Translations under genes and position numbers: made by a program
Notes under the pieces: model-generated
What the model saw: only the letters and a program-made list of their open reading frames with translations
Told to the model about the DNA's origin: nothing
Databases searched by the model: none
In this document: piece after piece, positions 1 to 8,787 of the stretch
Layout: each line of letters begins with the position of its first letter
Position numbering within the stretch: the stretch's first letter is position 1
Origin: JAVVEG01 sp032251455
GTDB taxonomy: Bacteria; Pseudomonadota; Gammaproteobacteria; Pseudomonadales; Pseudohongiellaceae
Direction: 5' to 3'
DNA: 64,000 bases
NCBI GenBank assembly: GCA_032251455.1
Contig: JAVVEG010000007.1
Span: 1-64,000, forward strand

Positions 1-36
1 CCTTGCAGCAGCGCGCGCCAGACTCCCGCAGAGTAA

Positions 37-55
37 CCATAGACTTATTCAGAGG
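37..55 (-). repeat. 19-bp orphan repeat, copy 1 (possible IS end)
   Basis: Read on the minus strand this is CCTCTGAATAAGTCTATGG. A copy with one mismatch lies at 39963-39981 on the plus strand. Neither copy is inside a gene. The bases between the window edge and position 135 hold no convincing reading frame. The repeat may be a terminal inverted repeat of an insertion sequence whose body lies left of the window, but no transposase is visible. Confidence 0.4.
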
Positions 56-135
56 TTCCCTAGCCCTTAATGTACCCCGCACAGCAAGAAAGCTGCTTCA
101 CATCCTGGTCGAAGGTCTGCACCGACAATAAAACG

Positions 136-738
136 CTATCCAATTTCCAGAAAATTCTTCACCCCGGTAAACATGATCTGGGCCGACAGGGCAGCCAGGA
201 TGATACCGGTGATCTTGGAAACGATCGACAGGCCCTGCTTGCCGATAAATTTTTCAATGCCGCTGGAATAATACAGCATCAATCCGATGGCGAGGATGGC
301 GCACACCAAGGCAGCGCTTTCCACCGCCATCTCAGCCAACCCGGTGCTCTCCGCCGCCATCACCAGCAGGATACCGATGGTGGCCGGACCAATGGTAATG
401 GGCAGGGCCAGGGGCACCACGGCCAGCTCGGACAGTTTGGGATCGTTGATCTTCTGCCCTTCTTTCTTGTCATTGACCAGGCCCACGGCGGAAAGAAACA
501 GCAGCGCGCCCGCACCAATGCGGAAAGCATCCAGGGTAATGCCGAACACGGCAAAGATCTGGCCCCCAAAAAACAGCAGTACCAGGCTGATGACAATCAC
601 CGACAGGGTCACTTTGACAGCCAACTGTTTGCGCTCCACGGTCGGTGCGTCATTGGTCACCGTCAGAAACACCGACAAGACGAAGAACGGGGTCATCACA
701 AAATACATTTTCAGAAACGTGGCAATGAAATAGTCCAT
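136..738 (-). CDS. MarC family integral membrane protein
   Basis: A 200-residue, very hydrophobic protein with about six membrane segments, the usual size for the MarC (UPF0056) family of inner-membrane proteins. The family's transport role is unproven; the old multidrug label is not well supported. The paired hydrophobic halves and the motif LALPITIGPATIGILL around the middle fit the family. I chose the ATG at 738 because an AAAGAG ribosome site precedes it; an upstream in-frame ATG at 795 would add a polar, non-conserved extension. The gene is divergent from the aldo/keto reductase, with about 130 bp between starts, so the two may share a promoter region. Confidence 0.85.
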   Translation of the reverse strand: MDYFIATFLKMYFVMTPFFVLSVFLTVTNDAPTVERKQLAVKVTLSVIVISLVLLFFGGQIFAVFGITLDAFRIGAGALLFLSAVGLVNDKKEGQKINDPKLSELAVVPLALPITIGPATIGILLVMAAESTGLAEMAVESAALVCAILAIGLMLYYSSGIEKFIGKQGLSIVSKITGIILAALSAQIMFTGVKNFLEIG

Positions 739-871
739 GTCATTCTCTTTCCGGTTGCCTGTCTGTCGCCAATGCAGCTGACTTGTGCGCAGCATATAGC
801 CACACCCTGCTTACGTCCACTCGCCGATGAGGTATGATGGGGAAAACCACAGAACACAGAAGGAGAGCACA

Positions 872-1891
872 ATGCAACATCGGTACATCGGCAAAAGCGG
901 CCTGCGGGTCAGCCCCATCTGCATGGGCACCATGAGTTTCGGCAGCTGGAGCGACGAGAAGGAATCATTCCGGATTCTCGACAAGGCCTACGAGCGCGGC
1001 ATCAATTTCTTTGATACTGCCGAGGTTTACCCGGTACCCCCTACTGCCGAACAGGCCGGTTTGACTGAAATCATCTTCGGCAAATGGATCAAAAGCCGCA
1101 ACCGGGACTCTCTCATCATTGCCACCAAGGTAGCAGGTGCCGCATCTGGCTGGTTCGTACCACCGATCCGCCAGGGCCTGACCGCCATTGACCGGCATCA
1201 TATTGAAAAAGCCGTCGAGGGCAGTCTCCGCCGCATGGGTATCGACTATATCGACCTGTATCAGGTGCACTGGCCAGACACCGTGGTGCCCATCGCCGAA
1301 TCGATGGCGGCGCTGGACCGCCTGGTTGAGTCAGGCAAAGTCCGCTATCTGGGCACCTCCAACGAGAATGCCTACGGTCTGACCAAGGCCAACACCATCG
1401 CTGACTATGAAGGGTACGCCCGTTTCCAGTCCATACAGAACAATTTCTCCCTGCTCAACCGGCGTTTCCTGGACGAGCTGGCCACCGTCTGCCGACGGGA
1501 AAACATTTCCCTGTTACCCTACTCGCCGATTGGCGGCGGCGTGCTCAGTGGCAAATACAACCAGGATCCCATGCCGGAGAACTGCCGTTTCTCCGAATAC
1601 CTGGACCAGACCAATCCCCGCCAGCGGGCCATGAGCGAGCGTTTTGTCAATGCCAGGACCCTGGCCTCCACTGCCCGTTACCTGGAAATCGCCCAGGCAG
1701 CCGGCATGTCAGCGGTGACCCTGGCCACCGCCTGGAGCATGAATTTCGACTTTGTCGCCTCCACCATTATCGGCGCCCGCACCGCTGCCCAGCTGGATGA
1801 ATCACTGGCAGCCCTGGATGTGACCCTGAGTGAGGAAGTGCTGCAGCAGTGTGAGCGGGTCCATCAGGATATTCTCTATCCAATGGGCTGA
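872..1891 (+). CDS. Aldo/keto reductase, Tas-like
   Basis: NADPH-dependent oxidoreductase of the aldo/keto reductase superfamily, 339 residues. The catalytic tetrad is visible: Asp48 and Tyr53 in NFFDTAEVYP, Lys86 in IIATKV and His133 in QVHWPD. The AEVYPVPP and GLTE stretches resemble E. coli Tas. A (beta/alpha)8 barrel is expected and no signal peptide is present, so it is cytoplasmic. The start at 872 follows an AAGGAGA ribosome site; a longer in-frame start at 827 lacks one. The copper ATPase starts 34 bp downstream and may be co-transcribed. The substrate cannot be told from sequence. Confidence 0.88.
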   Translation: MQHRYIGKSGLRVSPICMGTMSFGSWSDEKESFRILDKAYERGINFFDTAEVYPVPPTAEQAGLTEIIFGKWIKSRNRDSLIIATKVAGAASGWFVPPIRQGLTAIDRHHIEKAVEGSLRRMGIDYIDLYQVHWPDTVVPIAESMAALDRLVESGKVRYLGTSNENAYGLTKANTIADYEGYARFQSIQNNFSLLNRRFLDELATVCRRENISLLPYSPIGGGVLSGKYNQDPMPENCRFSEYLDQTNPRQRAMSERFVNARTLASTARYLEIAQAAGMSAVTLATAWSMNFDFVASTIIGARTAAQLDESLAALDVTLSEEVLQQCERVHQDILYPMG

Positions 1892-1925
1892 GTCTTTTTT
1901 ACCCCAAAACCGCACAGGAGCAACC

Positions 1926-4268
1926 ATGACCACAACACCTTCAACCAAGCCGTCCGACCCGATAGAAGAAACGGCAAAAGACCCTGTCTGCGGGATGAAT
2001 GTGGTCATCGGCAAAACTGAACACCACTTTGTTCATGAGGATAAGACCTGGTACTTCTGTTCCGCTGGCTGTCGGGGAAAATTCTCCGCCGATCCCGAGC
2101 GCTATCTGACCGGCAAACCTGCGGCAGAGCCAGCGCCCCCAGGGGCCATCTACACCTGCCCCATGCACCCGGAGATTCGACAACAGGGCCCAGGCGACTG
2201 CCCAATCTGCGGCATGGCGCTGGAACCTGAGGAGATTACCGCCGACACCGGCCCTTCCGCGGAACTGCTGGATATGACCCGCCGTTTCTGGATTGGCCTG
2301 GTCCTGACCCTGCCGGTCTTCGCGCTGGAAATGGGCAGTCATCTGCTCGGCCTTGGCCAACTTGTCGCCGCACAGGCATCCAACTGGATACAACTGGCAC
2401 TGGCCACCCCGGTGGTACTGTGGGCTGGCTGGCCATTCTTTGAGCGCGGCTGGCGTTCCCTGCAGCGACGCAATCTGAACATGTTTACCCTGATTGCCAT
2501 CGGCACCGGCGCAGCCTGGGTTTACAGCATCCTGGCTACTGTGACACCTGGCATTTTTCCTGAAGCTTTTCGCCAACAGGATGGTGCCGTTGCGGTGTAT
2601 TTTGAAGCCGCTGCCGTCATCATCGTGCTGGTGCTGCTGGGCCAGGTGCTGGAGCTGCGTGCCCGCGAGAAAACCTCCGGAGCCATCCGCGCACTGCTGG
2701 ACCTGGCACCTGCCACGGCCAGGCGCATAGGCAATGATGGCGAGGAGGAAGATGTTTCCCTGGACCAGATCAAGGTGGGAGATCGTCTGCGTGTACGCCC
2801 CGGCGACAAGATTCCGCTGGATGGGGAGATCCTGGAAGGCCGCTCCAATGTGGATGAATCCATGGTCACTGGCGAATCGCTGCCGGTCAGCAAGGCCAGC
2901 GGTGATTCGGTGATTGGCGGCAGCATCAACGGCCAGGGCAGTTTTGTCATGCGCGCCGACAAGGTTGGCAAGGACACCATGCTGGCCCAGATTGTACAGA
3001 TGGTCGCCACTGCCCAGCGCAGTCAGGCGCCTATCCAGGGGCTGGCCGACAAGGTGGCAGGCTATTTTGTTCCCCTCGTCATTCTGATCGCGGTAATTGC
3101 CTTTATTGTCTGGTCAATCTGGGGACCGGCACCGCCGATGGCATTCGCTCTGATCGCCGCAGTCAGTGTGCTGATCATCGCCTGCCCCTGCGCCCTTGGC
3201 CTGGCCACGCCCATGTCCATCATGGTGGGTATCGGCCGTGGCGCCCAGGCAGGAGTGCTTATTCGCAATGCCGAGGCCCTTGAGCGCATGGAGAAAGTGG
3301 ACACGGTGGTACTGGACAAGACCGGCACCCTGACCGAGGGCCAGCCCAAGGTAACCGCTGTGCGCCCGGCACAGGGCTTTGATGAGAACGAATTGATGCG
3401 CCTGGCAGCAGGGCTGGAGCGCAACAGCGAGCACCCCCTGGCCAAGGCAATTCTGGATCGGGCCAAGGAGCTGCAACTCAGCTTGCCCGCTACCAGCGAC
3501 TTCGATTCGCCCAATGGCAAGGGAGTGCTGGCCACCATCGAAGGGCATCGGGTAGCCCTTGGCAACCGCCTGTTGATGGCAAGCGAGCAGGTTGATCTCT
3601 CTGCACACGAGCAGGAGGCCGAGGCGCTGCGCCAGGATGGTGCCACGGTGATATTTGCAGCAGTGGATGGCCGAATTGCAGGCCTGCTGGCCATTGCCGA
3701 CCCCATCAAGGCCACCACGGCCGCCGCCATCAAGGCCTTGCAGAAAGAGGGTATCCGCATCGTGATGCTCACCGGTGACAATCGCACCTCGGCGGCGGCG
3801 GTTGCCCGCAAACTCCATATCGATGAGGTGGAGGCTGAAATTCTGCCTGCGGACAAAAGCCGGATCGTCCAGAGACTGCGTGACGAGGGTCGCATTGTGG
3901 CCATGGCCGGCGACGGGGTCAATGATGCGCCAGCACTGGCTACCGCCGATGTGGGGATAGCCATGGGCACGGGCACCGATGTGGCCATTGAAAGCGCGGG
4001 CATCACGCTTCTGCGCGGAGACCTGACCGGCATGGTCGAGGCGCGCCGGCTCTCGCAAGCAACCATGCGCAATATCCGCCAGAATCTTTTCTTTGCCTTC
4101 GCCTATAATTTTGCCGGGGTACCGATTGCTGCCGGAGTGCTTTATCCATTTACCGGTTTGCTGCTGTCCCCCATTATCGCGGCCGCCGCAATGTCGCTGT
4201 CCTCGGTGAGTGTCATTTCCAACGCTCTGCGCCTGCGCATGGTCAATATCAAGGGTTCCCTGGAATAA
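1926..4268 (+). CDS. Copper-exporting P1B-type ATPase with YHS and heavy-metal-binding N-terminal domains
   Basis: A 780-residue heavy-metal pump that exports Cu(I) (or Ag) from the cytoplasm using ATP. The N-terminus has a YHS domain (Cys22, Cys45, Cys49) and then a short metal-binding domain with CPMHP (78-82) and CPICGM (92-97), in place of the usual HMA repeats. The membrane CPC motif is Cys420-Pro-Cys422, and the phosphorylated Asp is Asp464 in DKTGTLTEG. The SEHPLAKA and GDGVNDAP motifs are intact, so the pump looks functional. The start at 1926 has an AGGAG ribosome site. It sits 34 bp after the aldo/keto reductase. No CueR-type dyad was seen upstream. Confidence 0.93.
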   Translation: MTTTPSTKPSDPIEETAKDPVCGMNVVIGKTEHHFVHEDKTWYFCSAGCRGKFSADPERYLTGKPAAEPAPPGAIYTCPMHPEIRQQGPGDCPICGMALEPEEITADTGPSAELLDMTRRFWIGLVLTLPVFALEMGSHLLGLGQLVAAQASNWIQLALATPVVLWAGWPFFERGWRSLQRRNLNMFTLIAIGTGAAWVYSILATVTPGIFPEAFRQQDGAVAVYFEAAAVIIVLVLLGQVLELRAREKTSGAIRALLDLAPATARRIGNDGEEEDVSLDQIKVGDRLRVRPGDKIPLDGEILEGRSNVDESMVTGESLPVSKASGDSVIGGSINGQGSFVMRADKVGKDTMLAQIVQMVATAQRSQAPIQGLADKVAGYFVPLVILIAVIAFIVWSIWGPAPPMAFALIAAVSVLIIACPCALGLATPMSIMVGIGRGAQAGVLIRNAEALERMEKVDTVVLDKTGTLTEGQPKVTAVRPAQGFDENELMRLAAGLERNSEHPLAKAILDRAKELQLSLPATSDFDSPNGKGVLATIEGHRVALGNRLLMASEQVDLSAHEQEAEALRQDGATVIFAAVDGRIAGLLAIADPIKATTAAAIKALQKEGIRIVMLTGDNRTSAAAVARKLHIDEVEAEILPADKSRIVQRLRDEGRIVAMAGDGVNDAPALATADVGIAMGTGTDVAIESAGITLLRGDLTGMVEARRLSQATMRNIRQNLFFAFAYNFAGVPIAAGVLYPFTGLLLSPIIAAAAMSLSSVSVISNALRLRMVNIKGSLE

Positions 4269-4280
4269 GGGTTTCAATTT

Positions 4281-4295
4281 ATGGCAACTTGCCAT
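4281..4295. repeat. Short dyad after the copper ATPase
   Basis: ATGGCAA and TTGCCAT flank a single base, 12 bp after the ATPase stop codon. There is no following T-run, so it is a weak terminator candidate at best; it could instead be an operator for the gene at 4382. Confidence 0.3.
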
Positions 4296-4381
4296 GCGAC
4301 AATCATGTTAAGCTGCAAGACGCTGCCAATCGGCACAGACGTTTTATGTAATGATGCGCTCGAAACCGGGTCTATTAGCAC

Positions 4382-5110
4382 ATGGTACTCCTGATCAAGA
4401 CAAGACGCCGCCTGCTTTTCCCAGTTGCTGCAACAGCGCTACTGCTCTCCTTTTTTGGCTTTTCCGTCCAGGCAACAGCCGCAGAGGCTAGTGCCTCCAC
4501 CAATCTGAACCACCCCTGGCGCCCTGATTTTTCCGGATCATGGGAAAAGGATTTCCAGCGCAGCGATCGCTGGGAAAATGAGTTGACCCGCCAGATCAGC
4601 CTCATCCGCCAGCCACGCAGCCAACCGACCATGCAACGACCCACGGCCAATATTCCACTTGGTGGGCCCAGCCGCCGGGACTCCAGCATCATCGATCTGG
4701 CCAGGCTGGCCGAATTGATCAGCCGGCAGAATGTCATCGATATCACGCAGACGGAGAACGAGGTGTTCATCGCCCGCGAAGGCGATGCCGCCTTGATCTG
4801 CGGTACCCGCGAAAACAGCATGCAATCCTTCAGCAGCCCCTATGGCACGGAGGTCTGCGGTTGGGAGCGCCAGCAACTGGTTTTCCGTATCACCCTGCCG
4901 GAAGAAGTTCAGATACTGCATCGCTTCAGTCTGTCTCCGGACCGTGAGTGGTTGAATCATCTGACCACTGTCTCCCGCCAGGGTTCAGTTCCATTCAACC
5001 TGATCCAGGTATACCGCCGCTTCGATATGCCGGGTGACGGTTACAACTGTACCCAGACCCTTACCCGTGGCCGAGTCTGCAGCACGGAGAGCAAGCTCGA
5101 TGCTGAGTAA
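4382..5110 (+). CDS. Exported protein of unknown function
   Basis: A 242-residue protein with a Sec-type signal peptide: positively charged start (KTRRR), hydrophobic core and AxA-like cleavage near ATAAEA at about residue 32. The mature part opens with HPWRPDFSGSWEKDF, a Gly-Ser-Trp motif common in secreted bacterial proteins of unknown role. It contains four cysteines that could form disulfides (CGTRENS, EVCGWE, YNCTQT, RVCST). Its stop overlaps the start of the next lipoprotein gene by 11 bp, so the two are translationally coupled and probably act together at the cell envelope. I do not recognise a family. Confidence 0.7.
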   Translation: MVLLIKTRRRLLFPVAATALLLSFFGFSVQATAAEASASTNLNHPWRPDFSGSWEKDFQRSDRWENELTRQISLIRQPRSQPTMQRPTANIPLGGPSRRDSSIIDLARLAELISRQNVIDITQTENEVFIAREGDAALICGTRENSMQSFSSPYGTEVCGWERQQLVFRITLPEEVQILHRFSLSPDREWLNHLTTVSRQGSVPFNLIQVYRRFDMPGDGYNCTQTLTRGRVCSTESKLDAE

Positions 5111-6287
5111 AACCCTGCCCCTGCTGCTCGCTCTGGTGCTGGCCGGTTGCAACAGCTTTAGCCGCAGCACCCCGAAGCCGACGGTTCCACTGGAGCCGCC
5201 AATACCCGCTGTCGGCAATGTCAGCCTGCACACTGCCACACAGCTACCCGCCGAGCATGAGTTGCTGGAAATCGGTATCGTGGTCTTCGATCTCCCCGCC
5301 CAGCTTGCCGGTCAAACAAGGCCCGGTGAAAGCCTGTACCGGGAAATAGCCGAAAAAGAAGCACAGTACCTGCCTTACGTGTTGCGCAACACGCTGGTGG
5401 AATCCAACCAGTGGGGGCCAGTCAGGGTTTTGCCGGAAGCCGACCCTTCCGTGGACCTGAATCTGGCGGGCACCATCCTGTCTTCAACCGGCCTGACCCT
5501 GGAACTGCAGGTAAAGGTCACCGACAGCACCGGCAGACTCTGGCTGGACAAGACTTATCGGGATGTCACCACCGACCAGGATTATCCCGGTCGTGACCCC
5601 TTCCTGCGCAGCTTCGCCAGTGAGGAGGAACTGGCCGACAATCTGATCACCGACACTGACCCCTTTGCCGACATCTATCGGCAGATTGCCAATGACCTGC
5701 TGGCCATGCGCAACACGATGGAACCGGCCGAGCTGGAAAACGTCAGCCTGGTATCACAGATGCTCTATGCTGCCGAGCTTTCCGAAGCAACCTTCGGTCG
5801 GACTCTGGAGCGCGGAGAAGACGGTCTGTTGCGTGTCACCAGCCTGCTGGCCCGGGATGACCCGATGTTGCAGCGGGTGGAAACCATCAAGCTCCGTCAT
5901 CACCTTTTTATCGACACTGTCGACGAGTATTACGAATCCCTGTATCAGCAGATGCAACCCTCCTATGCCCTGTGGCGGCGCTACTCGCGTGATGAGGCCA
6001 TCGAGGACAAAACACAGGAGCAGCGGACAAGCTCACGAGCAGACCCGGAATCAGGCAGTTTTCTGGCCCTGAGTCAGAGTTACAACCGCTACAAATGGGC
6101 CAAGTTGTTCGAGCAGGAATTCATGGCCCTGGCTGCTGGCTTCAACAACGAGGTGGCCCCCGCCATTCTTGAGCTGAACCGGCGTGTTCATGGTCTGAGT
6201 GGCACGCTGGAGGAACAGTACCGGCAGTGGCGGGAAATATTGCGGCAAATCTTCGAGCTGGAATCCGGCGACCAGGTTTCCCGGTAA
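5100..6287 (+). CDS. Outer-membrane lipoprotein of unknown function
   Basis: A 395-residue lipoprotein: MLSKTLPLLLALVLAGCN has a clear lipobox (LAGC) with the lipidated Cys near residue 17. The rest is soluble and rich in acidic and helical stretches. An early segment (EIGIVVFDLPAQL) and the DxxGRLW..K.Y pattern (TDSTGRLWLDKTYRDV) resemble lipoproteins that measure or assemble envelope components, but no domain name can be assigned. I chose the ATG at 5100, inside the end of the preceding gene, because it places the lipobox correctly; the longer frame from 5034 would bury it. The stop codon directly abuts the stop codon of the convergent esterase. Confidence 0.75.
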   Translation: MLSKTLPLLLALVLAGCNSFSRSTPKPTVPLEPPIPAVGNVSLHTATQLPAEHELLEIGIVVFDLPAQLAGQTRPGESLYREIAEKEAQYLPYVLRNTLVESNQWGPVRVLPEADPSVDLNLAGTILSSTGLTLELQVKVTDSTGRLWLDKTYRDVTTDQDYPGRDPFLRSFASEEELADNLITDTDPFADIYRQIANDLLAMRNTMEPAELENVSLVSQMLYAAELSEATFGRTLERGEDGLLRVTSLLARDDPMLQRVETIKLRHHLFIDTVDEYYESLYQQMQPSYALWRRYSRDEAIEDKTQEQRTSSRADPESGSFLALSQSYNRYKWAKLFEQEFMALAAGFNNEVAPAILELNRRVHGLSGTLEEQYRQWREILRQIFELESGDQVSR

Positions 6288-7583
6288 CTACGGCAGGGCT
6301 ATCGACAGCTCGGCGGTAAACAGCATACTGCGATCCTTGTCTTGCGCCGCCCAGTGCAGCAGGGTGTCCATGCTTTGCACTATGCGCTGATCGATCTTTA
6401 TCTCACCATTGACCACCACGGTGACCGGCTGGCTGAAATCAAACTCCTGTGGGCTCAACAACAAGGTAAATGCGTCTGTATAACGGGCGTTGACCAGCAC
6501 CCGGTTGCCTTCCCGGGAAACCTCCAGCACTCCCGGCCGACCCGGGCTGTTGCGCGAATCTATCCGTATCCAGTGATTCCGGTTATAGGCATTGGTGCGG
6601 TTGCTGATCCAGCCCAGACTGTCTGGCAAGGAGTCACGTGGATTTTCAAGCCTGAATCGGGCAAGAGCTGGTTTTTCCGCAGGCAGCCAAACCGTATCAT
6701 GTCTCCCATCTTCTATTACCCTGAAGGTATGTTGAACCTTGGCGTCGGCCATCCGCTTGATATAAGGCTGGACACGACTGGCCGGATACAGCGGATCATT
6801 CTCGCCATTGACAATGTACAGGGGCTTGCCGCGCAGATTGTCGTAAAACAGTTCCCAGACAGCCTGCCCGCTGGGGTTGCTGAGTACGCCGGGGCTGCCG
6901 ATGAACGGCAGAAAGGCGGCCCATTCGGTGGACTGGTGGAAGGCAAAAAAGTATGTGCCCGTGCCACCATCCGAGACGCCACTCAGGGTAACGCGATTCT
7001 CGTCGATATTGTATTCCTGTTTCAGCACGTCAAGAATCGCCGGCAGGTTTTCAGCCTGGTTATCGAACCACCAGAAGGCTTCGTTCCAGCCTGCCGGCAG
7101 GACCACGATGCGCTCGGGGTCGCGCAGATGATCATAGCCATTGCGCCACCAGGCATCGCCCGCAGCAGGTTTGGGCCGGTTAACACCCCCGTGCAGATTG
7201 AACTCCAGCGGAATCGGCCTTGATGCCTCATAATTCTGCGGCACCAGGACGACATAGGGGAATTCGGTACCATCCGCGCTGATACGTACCCGCTGCAGTT
7301 GCCCGCGCGGCACTGAATTACTGTATGCCGGTCCATGCTGCAGCCATTGATACAGGGTTTCCACATCGCTGGCAGCAGCCAGCAGGCGATCCCTGGCTTG
7401 TTGCAACTCGGCCTCGGACTCCGCCTGCCACAAGGCGTTGACCAATGCCTGCGACCCAGGCTCAATGGTCGATTGTGCTGCTGCCTGACACTGGGTCAGG
7501 GCAAGAGTCAAGGCAAGAGTCAAGGCCAGGGCCAAGACAAGGGGAAAGCTGAGTAGCGAGCAGAAGGCTGCGACGGTTTTCAT
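6288..7583 (-). CDS. Exported alpha/beta-hydrolase esterase (PHB-depolymerase/feruloyl-esterase-like)
   Basis: A 431-residue secreted hydrolase. It has a signal peptide with an unusually regular (LALT)n hydrophobic core followed by QCQAAAQS. The catalytic domain shows an oxyanion region (LEFNLHGGVNRP), the nucleophile serine in GVSDGG, an acid in NGENDPLYP and a histidine in EDGRHDTVW. That order matches esterases of the PHB depolymerase/feruloyl esterase type. A C-terminal beta-rich part (VLEVSREGNRVLVNARYTDAFTLLLSP) may be a small accessory domain. It lies 82 bp downstream of rdgC on the same strand. The substrate is unknown. Confidence 0.78.
   Translation of the reverse strand: MKTVAAFCSLLSFPLVLALALTLALTLALTQCQAAAQSTIEPGSQALVNALWQAESEAELQQARDRLLAAASDVETLYQWLQHGPAYSNSVPRGQLQRVRISADGTEFPYVVLVPQNYEASRPIPLEFNLHGGVNRPKPAAGDAWWRNGYDHLRDPERIVVLPAGWNEAFWWFDNQAENLPAILDVLKQEYNIDENRVTLSGVSDGGTGTYFFAFHQSTEWAAFLPFIGSPGVLSNPSGQAVWELFYDNLRGKPLYIVNGENDPLYPASRVQPYIKRMADAKVQHTFRVIEDGRHDTVWLPAEKPALARFRLENPRDSLPDSLGWISNRTNAYNRNHWIRIDSRNSPGRPGVLEVSREGNRVLVNARYTDAFTLLLSPQEFDFSQPVTVVVNGEIKIDQRIVQSMDTLLHWAAQDKDRSMLFTAELSIALP
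7494..7541 (-). repeat. 12-bp tandem repeat inside a signal peptide
   Basis: Four imperfect copies of a 12-bp unit (consensus AGTCAAGGCAAG on the plus strand) encode repeated Leu-Ala-Leu-Thr units in the hydrophobic core of the esterase signal peptide. Gain or loss of a unit keeps the reading frame and changes core length by four residues. Confidence 0.75.
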
Positions 7584-7665
7584 GCCCGCATGATAAACCA
7601 GTGTTGTGGATGTGCAAGCCCGCAAGACTGAAATAAACTGGGGAAATCCATGAACAAACCCATGC

Positions 7666-8592
7666 TCACTCTACCGATGTTGGCGTCGTCTCCTGCAGTC
7701 CGCCAAACGCCGCAAACAGGGCTTTGCAGAACCCGGACAGCTCCAGGCTCATGATGGCAAAATCCTGGTCAAACTGCTGGGCCGCCGTTTCTGCATTGCT
7801 GTCCTGGGCCCGCTCCAGAATCATGTCTTCAAATTTCAGGCGGCTGATCAGCAGATCATTGCCCAGCACACAGCTCAGGGTCTGGTTCCAGACCACACCA
7901 AGCTTCTTGACCTGCTTGCCTGCCTCCAGATGCACCATGATCTCCTTGCTGTACAGGTCCTGGCCCTTGCAGCGCACCACATTGCTGTCCTCCAGTGGAT
8001 TGAACAGTTCGCACTCCTGGTCGATGGCAAAATGGTGGCTGCCTTCCTGGCGCTGCAACCAGCCGGTCATGATGGCGCTCGGGGCATGTGCCACAGATAA
8101 TGGCACCACGGGCACCGAACCCAGGGATTCGCGCAGGCAATTGATCAGTTCTTCGGCGCGAGTGGCACTGCTGGTGTTGATGATCAACAGATCCTCCTGT
8201 ACGGCCAGGTAGGCATGGATTTTCTGCGTGCGGGAAAAAGCGCGTGGCAGCAACTCGGCTTCCACTTCATCCTTCAACTGCAGCCGTTCCTTGCGATACA
8301 CCTTGCGCCCCTGCGCTGCCTCTATCTGCTCGACTCTCTCGGCCAGGACATCCTTGATCACCGTGGCTGGCAACAGTTTCTCCTCTTTTTGCAGGCACAG
8401 CATCAGATAGTCGCCCAGTCCATGGCACAAGCTCTCACTTTCCTTGCCCAGCGGACTGACCCAACCCGAGCGCGAACGTTCCGCCTTGCCACAAGGCCGA
8501 AAGGCCGTTTCCTGCAGCTTTTCTGTCAGCGTCTCCGTGTCCGTATCAAAGGGACGGGTGAACCGATACAGACGAAGATTTTTAAACCACAT
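7666..8592 (-). CDS. rdgC: Recombination-associated protein RdgC
   Basis: A 308-residue homologue of RdgC, a ring-shaped dimeric DNA-binding protein that limits RecA activity and works at replication forks. The N-terminus MWFKNLRLYRFTRPF and the segment GWVSPLG are hallmarks of the family, and the length matches E. coli RdgC (about 303). The ATG at 8592 follows an AAGGAAAAA ribosome site; the frame upstream of it is not conserved. RdgC is largely confined to Beta- and Gammaproteobacteria, which supports the assignment of the window. The gene is divergent from the pectinacetylesterase-like gene. Confidence 0.95.
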   Translation of the reverse strand: MWFKNLRLYRFTRPFDTDTETLTEKLQETAFRPCGKAERSRSGWVSPLGKESESLCHGLGDYLMLCLQKEEKLLPATVIKDVLAERVEQIEAAQGRKVYRKERLQLKDEVEAELLPRAFSRTQKIHAYLAVQEDLLIINTSSATRAEELINCLRESLGSVPVVPLSVAHAPSAIMTGWLQRQEGSHHFAIDQECELFNPLEDSNVVRCKGQDLYSKEIMVHLEAGKQVKKLGVVWNQTLSCVLGNDLLISRLKFEDMILERAQDSNAETAAQQFDQDFAIMSLELSGFCKALFAAFGGLQETTPTSVE

Positions 8593-8684
8593 AATTTTTC
8601 CTTTTAAGTCAATATAATGCAATGAATCCTGAGGTGCTGATACAAGCCTGGCGCGAAGGGTCAGGTGAAGAGACAAGCTGCGTA

Positions 8685-8712
8685 TTGTACTTGAAAGCCA
8701 GCCGGGTAGAAT
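8685..8712 (+). promoter_or_regulatory. Candidate sigma-70 promoter for the pectinacetylesterase-like gene
   Basis: TTGTAC at 8685-8690 and TAGAAT at 8707-8712 (five of six matches to the -10 consensus), with a 16-bp spacer. It lies about 75 bp upstream of the GTG start at 8788. The -35 match is only moderate. Confidence 0.4.
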
Positions 8713-8787
8713 AAGGCATCGCAGGAAGCTGATTCCGGCGTGTCTGCCGCTGACCCGGCCAATAATGATAAGTTCAGGAGTACTGCC

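Noticed and set aside
1..135. A partial gene at the left edge
   Set aside because: Short minus-strand frames exist, but none shows codon bias, a ribosome site or a recognisable ending within the first 135 bases.
3114..4295. Long minus-strand open frame (about 390 codons) opposite the copper ATPase
   Set aside because: It is an antisense shadow of a clearly conserved ATPase; its product is low in hydrophobic structure and shows no domain.
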